Below, piece after piece: positions 57,045 to 64,000 of a stretch of 64,000 nucleotides of DNA. The notes below the pieces were generated by a model, which worked only from the letters and a program-made list of their open reading frames with translations, did not search any database and was not told the DNA's origin. Every line of letters begins with the position of its first letter. Within the stretch, counting starts at the first letter, position 1. Origin of the DNA: Piezodorus guildinii (taxonomy: Eukaryota; Arthropoda; Insecta; Hemiptera; Pentatomidae); contig CM041295.1 of the NCBI GenBank assembly GCA_023052935.1, forward strand, positions 105,448,711 to 105,512,710, read 5' to 3'. Both the position numbers and the translations under genes were made by a program.

Positions 57045-57045
57045 T
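56872..57045. repeat. (TA)n-(CT)n-(TA)n microsatellite
   Basis: TA at 56872-56942, CT-rich at 56955-56998, TA again to about 57045. Confidence 0.95.
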
Positions 57046-57660
57046 ACATATATAAATATAGGTAAAATTTCATTTTGCTGTTTTTTTGTTTAAAATATCC
57101 TAATAATTTTTTTCTCTATCTACAAAAATAACCGAGATATTGAATTAAATCACTTTAATCTGCCACCATTTTAAAAATAATCAGTGCCTAGGTGTTGGGA
57201 TCATCGTTGGGTGCGCTAGTATTTTTTGTGCCGAGTTAAAAAAAAATTCGGTCGTTTAGTTTTGGAGAAAAGCCGCGGACGGGGGAAAAACGGATTTTTT
57301 TATTATTCTTAATTCGGATTAGACGTATCTTGAAACGTAAGCCCTCAAAGTTTGAGGGGGGAGGGGGGTAATTTGTTTTTGGAGTCGATTACAAAGGTTC
57401 ATTATTGGAAATAATCAACCAAAATTGTAAGAATAGTTCTAATTTAATTATATAATTTTTTTTATTATTTATTCAGTACGCGGTTTCTTAATTTTCTATT
57501 AAAGGTTGGTCAATTCGGGTTTTTTTCATCTCATTGTGGTTATCTCACGTCGGAAGAGTCCAGAAATAATCCGGAAAGGAGAGGGCGTAGGTCAGGAGTA
57601 AATTGTGAGGAGGAGAGTCTCAAAAATAGTGCCCATTGTCTTTTTGTCCTTCCACCAGGT
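57046..57660 (+). promoter_or_regulatory. upstream region of the P450 gene
   Basis: About 600 bases between a microsatellite and the TATA box. It includes GC-richer stretches (near 57270 and 57350, the latter with G runs) and no ORF. Regulatory content is inferred from position alone. Confidence 0.4.
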
Positions 57661-57697
57661 TATATAAGGGTCCAAGCCACGGGAGAAGGTACCAGTC
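57661..57697 (+). promoter_or_regulatory. core promoter: TATA box and initiator
   Basis: TATATAAG at 57661-57668, and an arthropod-like initiator ACCAGTC with its A at 57694, 33 bases from the first T. The P450 ATG follows 13 bases later, giving a very short leader if this is the start site. Confidence 0.5.
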
Positions 57698-57706
57698 TTC
57701 CTCAGA

Positions 57707-58034
57707 ATGTGGCTCATCCTTGTCTTCCTAGCCCTTCTTGCCCTTCTAATCTTCGAGTGCCTACGCCCCAGTCGTTTCCCACCAGGTACATATACACTTA
57801 TTTATTCCATAATCCGTCTTCGGAGAAAAATCAACCATCGTTAAAAAAAAAAAGATCTTAAATTAATTATTCTGAAGAAACATATATATTGATAATAAAT
57901 AGATGGTTCTTAAATCTTCCTTATAAGTTTATTATTACATAAGAAACAATTCATATAAAAAATGGTTGCAAAGTAAAAGTATTAAACAGAAAGATATTTT
58001 ACTCACGGTAGCAAATTCAAGAATGAATAACAAT

Positions 58035-58066
<32 letters not shown>

Positions 58067-59677
58067 TGTACGGAATTTTTAATTTTAATTGTACGATTTA
58101 AAATAGATCTATATGTAATTTCAACTTCTTATGCCTTTTCCTTTTTAGGTAGATTTTCACACACAGACTATTTTGCTTTAATGACAATGTTGGTTATCAG
58201 GACTCAGGGAACCGTAGAAGGTGTATTTTAGTTGAAAATTAGGATTTGTAAATTTTCACAATCGCAATACTTTTCCTTACTATATCTTTCAATTTAAATT
58301 AATTTTTCAGAATGACAGTGAAACTATTGTGTTGCGCACACCGGATTTTATTTATAATTTTGTTTCTTGGTATATTTGAACATTTTTAATAATAAATAGA
58401 TGGTCCTTAAATCTTCCTTATATATTTATTCTTACATAAGCAACAATTAGAAGTCAACGTTTCGGGGGCCTTCCCCATCATCATCAGGAGGAGTTAAATA
58501 TGTATCAATTTTATTTAAAATGTAGTCCATAATAAATTATATACAACATTAAAATTAAAATTAATTAATAAATTAATTAAAATTATTCTTTCAACATATT
58601 CTTTGGCTCCTAATCCTAATCGATCAGGATTATAAAATGGATACACTTTTAACTCCTAATTGTTGCTTATGTAAGAATAAACTTATAAGAAAGATTTAAG
58701 AACCATCTATTTATTATTATAAAATTATAAAATATTTCAAGAAACAAGATTTTAAATAAAATCTGGTGTACTCACCACTTTACTTTTTCTGTTATCGTAG
58801 ATCCACCTTTCATCATCAGTAACTATTCTGAATAGTTAATGGGAATTGAAAGATATAGTAAGGAAAACTATTGCGATTGTGAAAATTTACGAATTCGAGT
58901 TTTAAACAAAAATACGCCTTCTACGGTTCTCTGAGTCCTAATAACCAACTTTGTCAGTAAAGCAAAATAGTCGGGGTGTGTGTGTGAAAATCTACCTAAA
59001 AATGAAAAGGCATAAGAATTTGAAATTACGTATGGATCTATCCATTTTAAATCGTCCAATTAAAATTAATTTTTCTGCTCAACATTTTTGATTTTTTTAA
59101 TAGCTATTTTATTCCTGAATCTGAAGCCGTTGGTAAAAAAACATTTTTATGGTTAATAATTTTAATTTTGCAACCATTTTAACTTATATGATTTTTCAAA
59201 CATGGCCAGAATCCAGATAAAATTATTTACAGCAAGTAAGGCTATTACTATACCAGAAAAAAATAGTTTAAGTTGAGTCTCTTTTCCTTTATAAACTTTT
59301 ATCTTTTATTATAATAAAATTTATTATAAAGTTTTGTTATTTTATTAATTTTCGGGAATTTTTTAACCACATTCTTTACAATTTAGGTATGTCGTGAGGA
59401 CATAAATGTAAAGGACTTCCATATCATATCCCTTGCTTTGATTTGATATCTGCAAAATTACCATTTTTTGAGAGAGACTTAGACGTTTTCAGCCACGAAG
59501 CTTGCTTGAAATAGCTGCAAGAATAAAAGTACTAACCATAATAATGCTATACCCATGGTTTTAATTAAAGAATGGATAGGAGATAACTGGCACAAAAACC
59601 AAAAATGTTGAGCAGCTCAGTCTGGACGATTTCGAATGGATTGACGTACCAAATGACATACCATTAATAGATTAGCC

Positions 59678-59753
<76 letters not shown>

Positions 59754-62700
59754 CGTCAAAAATTTGAGGTAAAAAAACCTGCAATTCGATTTCGAACCTG
59801 CAACATCCTGATACATACTTTTCCTGAATTTGAAATTCTAGTTTCATTCAAAATTTCGTTTTTCAGCTGGACTTACCACATAAACACAGACCGTATTTTT
59901 TTTCTGAACATAACCTTTCGGGTTCCTAAAAGTTAATTTTCTTGAAAAAATATATTTTAAATGCGAAGAGGACGTATAAGAAGTTAAAGTAATCCCGCAT
60001 AATTTTTATTTTTTTATTGAATTATTTATTTTGTCTAGATAATACGCGTCGGTTGGGCTGGGATATTTTATAAATTTGGGAAATTTTACATAATTAAAAA
60101 AAAAAAAAATAAGAAACATTGATAATTTTCTTGGTAGATACAGGTTTTTAAAGGTTCTGAAGATGCCAAGTTATATTTCCAATTATCATCAAGATTAGTG
60201 GAGAACATGTTTTTTAAATAAATTGGAAGTTAAGAGTTTTTTAATAGTGTATGATTTAGAATCATTTTATATATATTTAAGAAAAATTGCATAAGTGGTC
60301 AGTTGTAATTCTTCTTTACTGAAGGTTGCAAAGTGTAACTATGTTAAGAATGAAGTAAATAGATCATCTTAACATGCAATGCAAATTTAACATTTAAAAA
60401 AAAAAAAATTATTATATTCACTTACGTAAATATGAAACATACGGTAAGGGAAATTATTGGATTCCTAGAAAAAAATGTCTTCAAGTTATCAATTGAAATA
60501 CATGATCAAGAGTAAAAAAAAAAAAAAAAAAAAAAATCACACAAAATGTTTTCTGGGTGTGTGAATGTCACTAAAGAATATGTACAAAAAAAAAAGGAAA
60601 AAAAAAGAAGGAATGTGTAATGTGAAAAGTAAAATAATAATAATTTAATTCAATATTTTTATATGCCTAGTTGCTGCTTAAATAAAATAAAAGCTTTATT
60701 CAATAATAATATACAGGATACATTCTCAAATTCACATAGGTTTATTTTAAATATTTGTTTGTTTGTTTATTTATTTAACGTCACTTTATGCTACTAGGCT
60801 AATCGGACGATGCAACAGTGGGAGTCCTAAATTTTGCCTATCCAGGTTTTATTAGGATAGGGATCTTTAACGAGTTCCTGACATCGTACAGGCTCGGGAC
60901 CCCCTTTTAACTTCCTTTCCGAAGGACGGCATAACTAAAGATTTTTTACTCCCATTAAAAAATCCTAGGACCACCTGCGGGTTTGAACCCGTGACCTTTG
61001 GTATAGGAGGCTGTTATGCTAACCACCCAGCTACAAGTGATCCCGTTTGAAATATTAAAATTATTTTTGCTTGGAAAAAACTGTACCCAACAGAGATGGA
61101 CAAAAAACATTTTTGATTTTTGTTACTAGTTATTCTTTATCCTTTTCTGAATATAAACCCACAGGAAAAATATTTTTTCAGATTTACAGCTGAAAACGTT
61201 TAATTTAATTAACTCTAGTAATTTTGCAGGTATAAAATAAAAAAAAAAAAAGTAAGACCAACAGTATAATATGTGGATGGGTGTATAATATAAGGATGTG
61301 GTTTACTTTTTTTTCTTATAACGACACATTACCTAAATTAATAAATTAGTATCTGTCATAAGAGTGATATAAACCTGCTAATAGATGTATTTTATATCAT
61401 TTAGGAAATTCTTGAAATTAAAGATTGTAAAACTTTTGATTCGGAGTGTTGTGTCTGAACAAAATTATGTATCACCCAAAACTCAAAAAATCGCAAAAAT
61501 TCTTTGTAAAATCTAAAGACTAGATGGATTGACGAAACAATCCGCAAATTGTTTTTCACAGCCAGGGAGAAATTTACATTTTTATATCTGAGTTTCGCCA
61601 GCAAGACTCTTATACTAGGCATACAGTTGTTTTTGACGATATAGAAAAAAAATCTGGTGCGGGCATAACACGACTTTCACTTACCTCCATTTTTTGAAAT
61701 CAATGAAAGAATTTTCAATTACAGTTAGAGATAAAAATACGTGAAACTATTAAAAAATTAATTAAATTAAATTTCTGTATGACATAATATATTTTGTAAA
61801 ATCTTTAGCTTTCCAACGGTATATCATACATGTATATTACTGCTCTTATGTTCAAAAACGAAAAATTGCATTAAAAAATATGTTTTCTGTTTTCTCCTTT
61901 TGTTGGGTATCGAATTTATTCAATTTATATATTTACCTGTTTTTCATCAGCGTTAACAAGATAATATAGTTATTTTTATTGAATCTACAAAATTAAAGGT
62001 ACTTTAGGGGAAGAAAATTTAAAATATCGGCATTTAAGCCCTGTCAAACCATTTTAATCAGAATAAAACCTACATGATATTAAATTTTACATCGATATAG
62101 CGAGTTTAATCAAAATCGTCGGAACCGTTTTCGAGAAAATCGAAAAAAGGTGCAAAATGCATATTATGAAGTGCCTCTTCTGGTAAGCTCATTTTGATGA
62201 AAAAAGTTTTGTCACGTCTCGGGCGTATAGTTGTCTTAAATATAAAATTTCAATTTCATAGGACTTACCGTTTCCTCCCGGGAGTTACCACACACAGACC
62301 TTTTTGCGGAACTTGGTTATTTGGACTCAGGGGACCCTAAAACGTGTATTTCCGTTGAAAACTGGAATTCGAAAATTTTCACGATCGCAATACTTCCCCT
62401 TACTATATATAGTAAGTGAAAGTAATATGTATAGAATTTTACAATCAGTACAGCGCGAACAAAACAAAAAAAAAAGGAAAAAACGAAAAGAACTGAAATC
62501 TTGCCTTTATATACGCTTGCAGCTCTGTTAATTTCGAAGATAGAGAAAAAAAAATCGATAGATAATTAAATTTTCGACAAAATGAAAATCCTTTAAATTA
62601 TTTATTGCTTTTTATATTACTTAATTGCCTATCTACAGCTTTATAAGCAGTTATACCCTAATATTGTTATTTGGAAGTAATGACTCATAGTGTGATCATT

Positions 62701-63269
62701 TAAAGCGTTTTATAAATGAAATATATTTTATTCATAATCATACACATAATTACTATTTATATGTGTTAATACGAAAATGGCTCTGATGACTTCGATGTAA
62801 CTCGTACTACGTATTCACCCTTAAAGCCAGTAAACCTTTATATCATTATATAACGGTAAAATACTCAATCAGCGAAAAAAGTCAGGGAATAAATTACGAT
62901 GAGTAGAAATTATTTACTGCACATAACCTAAAAATATGCATTTTATGATTAATTATGTATATAAGTTGATATGGATATCTAAAATATTATTAAATTCACT
63001 ACAGTAATCAGCAAATCTGATGCATATTACGAAAGATAAAACGTAGTGAACACCAATAACTACCTTAATATTATTTAATGGTAACTAATGAAATCTTCAT
63101 GAAAATTTATTGATTCATTTTTGTTTGATAAACCAAAAATTGAGAATGCATATGTATTTTTTTTCACAGGTCCTCAATGGTTTCCTATCCTTGGAAATTA
63201 CTTGCTGTTCTATAATTTACGCAAGAAACTAGGATTTACACATCTTGTATGGGATACGCTGTCTAAAAG
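57707..63269 (+). CDS. cytochrome P450, first two exons (partial; CYP2-clan type)
   Basis: Exon 1 is 57707-57785: MWLILVFLALLALLIF, a hydrophobic signal anchor for the ER membrane, then a basic and proline hinge (CLRPSRFPPG). It ends in phase 1 at a CCACCAG|GTACAT donor. Exon 2 is 63170-63269, after TTTTTTTTCACAG: it gives PQWFPILGNYLLFYNLRKKL and GFTHLVWDTLSK and ends in phase 2 at AAAAG|GTACTG. The join restores the hallmark RFPPG-PxWxPxxGN. This N-terminus, with LRKKLG..HLVW..LS.R(Y), resembles the CYP2 clan of insects (CYP303, CYP15, CYP305 and relatives, some acting in hormone metabolism). The subfamily cannot be fixed from 60 residues. The heme-binding Cys region lies beyond the window. 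Intron 1 is 5.38 kb and filled with repeats; reading on past either exon soon meets stops. Confidence 0.87.
58040..59075. repeat. ~1-kb inverted repeat (foldback) inside P450 intron 1
   Basis: The left arm 58040-58450 pairs with the right arm 58663-59075; both give the same pseudo-protein (YAFSFLGRFSHT, VIRTQ.TVEGVF) on opposite strands. The inner ends are AATAGATGGTCCTTAAATCT (58390) and its complement at 58705-58730. The ~210-base loop contains AACGTTTCGGGGGCCTTCCC. A third, direct copy of the inner end lies at 57895-57955. The outer ends are the terminal part of repeat A. Confidence 0.88.
59076..59681. other. intron sequence, nothing recognised
   Basis: AT-rich, non-coding, without a match in the window that I could see. 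Confidence 0.4.
59682..59970. repeat. (TA)n array and repeat A scrap
   Basis: TA at 59682-59751. 59870-59950 (GGACTTACCACATAAACACA, ACCTTTCGGGTTCCTAAAAG) resembles one terminal block of repeat A at 62260-62345. Confidence 0.65.
60774..61046 (-). mobile_element. tRNA-derived SINE (family 2)
   Basis: On the minus strand the head has TAGCTGGGTGG (61033-61023) as box A and GGTTCAAACCC (60989-60979) as box B, 34 bases apart, which is tRNA-like. The body contains GCCGTCCTTCGGAAAGGAAG and GGGGGTCCCGAGCCTGTACG, unrelated to SINE family 1. A single copy here. It lies within P450 intron 1, antisense. Confidence 0.75.
61376..61600. repeat. second partial copy of the TIR element of 50664-51508
   Basis: ATAGATGTATTTTATATCAT through TTGTGTCTGAACAAAATTAT and TAAAGACTAGATGG matches 50930-51080 with few changes. 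No terminal inverted repeats are found here. Confidence 0.75.
61790..62420 (+). repeat. dispersed repeat A copy, complete
   Basis: Ordered blocks: GCTTTCCAACGGTATATCAT, TGTTCAAAAACGAAAAATTG, GAATCTACAAAATTAAAGGT, ATATCGGCATTTAAGCCCTG, CCGTTTTCGAGAAAATCGAA, GGTGCAAAATGCATATTATG, GTTGTCTTAAATATAAAAT, GGACTTACCGTTTCCTCCC and GACTCAGGGGACCCTAAAAC, ending TTCACGATCGCAATACTTCC and TTACTATAT. It is the best reference copy in the window. Confidence 0.85.
62421..63160. other. P450 intron sequence, nothing recognised
   Basis: AT-rich, no ORF or repeat match that I could see. Confidence 0.4.
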
Positions 63270-63359
63270 GTACTGTACCCAAAGCCATACTATACTTTTA
63301 ATAAATTCAGATTATATGCTTGTATAAGTTTTTTTATTATTTTACTTTCACTTAACTTT

Positions 63360-63690
63360 ATTAAAGTGACTAGTATGTGTGTGGTAAGACTAGCTCAAAA
63401 ATGATCAGTCGTAAAGAACTAAAATTTCATATTTTAAAAGCGTATGTGCTAGAGGTGTTAAAACGTCTTTTTCACTAAAAACAATGAACGAGAAGAGTCA
63501 CTTTATGTAATGAATTTTGCACATTTTTCTCAAAGACGAATTTGATTAAACTCTTCAAATGTAAACTTTAAAGGGCCTTAATATTATACATGTTTCATTA
63601 TAATTGAAATATTGTAACAAAGCTTGAATCCAATCTATTTTATTTTACCTTTTTTTCCCCCCTTCTAAAGTACCTTTAACTTAGTAAATT
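63360..63690 (-). repeat. dispersed repeat A copy, partial
   Basis: TGTGTGTGGTAAGACTAGCT, AAATTTCATATTTTAAAAGC, AAATGTAAACTTTAAAGGGC, TGTTTCATTATAATTGAAAT and AAAGTACCTTTAACTTAG, in the same order as 55450-55790. It lies in the second P450 intron. Confidence 0.7.
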
Positions 63691-63740
63691 CCAAAAAAAT
63701 AAACATATCATCTTAAATACAAACGCTAAAAGTAGATGTT

Positions 63741-64000
63741 GGGGAGCCCGTGGCTGAGTGGCTAGCGCGCTAGTCTCTCATGCTACAGGTTGCGAGTTCG
63801 AATCCCAGCCCCGGCGGGGTTTTTATAAGGATGTAATATAATGGGGATTCACTCACAGCCTCTCCCCCGGGTATGTGAGACCCGTCAGCCAAATGGTGGC
63901 CACTCACAAAATTAGGCGTGGGGAGTGATGACTCTACACTATAAATTGCATCGTGAAACGCGAGTGTAAACTCCCAGGAGATTACACCGCGAGGCCCAGG
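63741..64000 (+). mobile_element. tRNA-derived SINE (family 1), cut by window end
   Basis: Head GGGAGCCCGTGGCTGAGTGG with box A TGGCTGAGTGG (63751-63761) and box B GTTCGAATC (63796-63804). The body has TCACTCACAGCCTCTCCCCC and GGAGTGATGACTCTACACTA. It is the inverse of the copy at 32549-32831 and also lies in the P450 gene. Confidence 0.9.

Noticed and set aside
58037..58231. Frame with YAFSFLGRFSHT-like product, repeated at 59059-58868
   Set aside because: The similarity comes from the two arms of a foldback repeat; related non-coding copies elsewhere do not keep the frame.
59617..59847. Frames made of Tyr-Ile repeats, here and at 29586-29837 and 46788-47015
   Set aside because: Translations of (TA)n microsatellites.
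63741..63815. Genuine tRNA gene
   Set aside because: A and B boxes are good, but the stems do not close into a cloverleaf by eye and the sequence continues into a SINE body shared with two other loci.

Overview
The window looks like arthropod (most likely insect) nuclear DNA: AT-rich, spliced, with long (TA)n arrays and a dense pile of nested non-LTR retrotransposons of the Jockey, CR1/L2, RTE and R4/Dong types, a Ty3/gypsy LTR element, tRNA-derived SINEs and large foldback repeats. The species cannot be named from this sequence. Only one host gene is clear: the first two exons of a cytochrome P450 (+ strand, 57707-57785 and 63170-63269) that continues past the right edge. A second, unnamed host gene candidate is a two-exon Pro/Gly/Tyr-rich product on the - strand (5476-4343).

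Layout. 1-4.25 kb: decayed Jockey element split by a 5'-truncated L2/CR1-like element. 4.3-5.5 kb: candidate host exons. 6.3-7.1 kb: a 260-bp palindrome and an RTE-like fragment with target duplication. 8.26-12.12 kb: decayed gypsy element. 12.9-13.7 kb: (TA)n and ~158-bp tandem repeats. 15-17.3 kb: dispersed repeat B split by a Jockey fragment. 17.4-23.3 kb: CR1-like LINE with open ORF2 (966 aa) and, 1.7 kb away, an ORF1 (233 aa). 24-33 kb: SINEs, several L2-like copies, an R4/Dong-like fragment. 34-36.5 kb: repeat A, a GC-rich patch, orphan ORFs. 36.6-39.2 kb: RTE element. 39-41 kb: AT-rich repeats and an L2-like fragment. 41.4-46.4 kb: an RTE-like fragment split by a full-length Jockey with both ORFs open, poly(A) tail and 20-bp target duplications. 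47-56.7 kb: repeats A and B, a 1.3-kb palindrome, a second CR1 copy carrying a TIR element, Jockey remnants. 57.0-63.3 kb: P450 promoter, exon 1, a 5.4-kb intron full of repeats (1-kb foldback, second SINE type), and exon 2. The right edge is a tRNA-derived SINE.

The genes do not form a pathway. Nearly all coding potential belongs to mobile elements, whose nesting gives relative ages: the Jockey at 41.6-45.96 kb is the freshest insertion, while gypsy, the 0-4 kb Jockey and most L2-like copies are old. I do not see a defence locus, CRISPR array or other new enzymatic system. The unusual material is structural: large palindromes, two high-copy non-coding repeat families with conserved ordered blocks, and a conserved 3' hairpin in the L2-like family.
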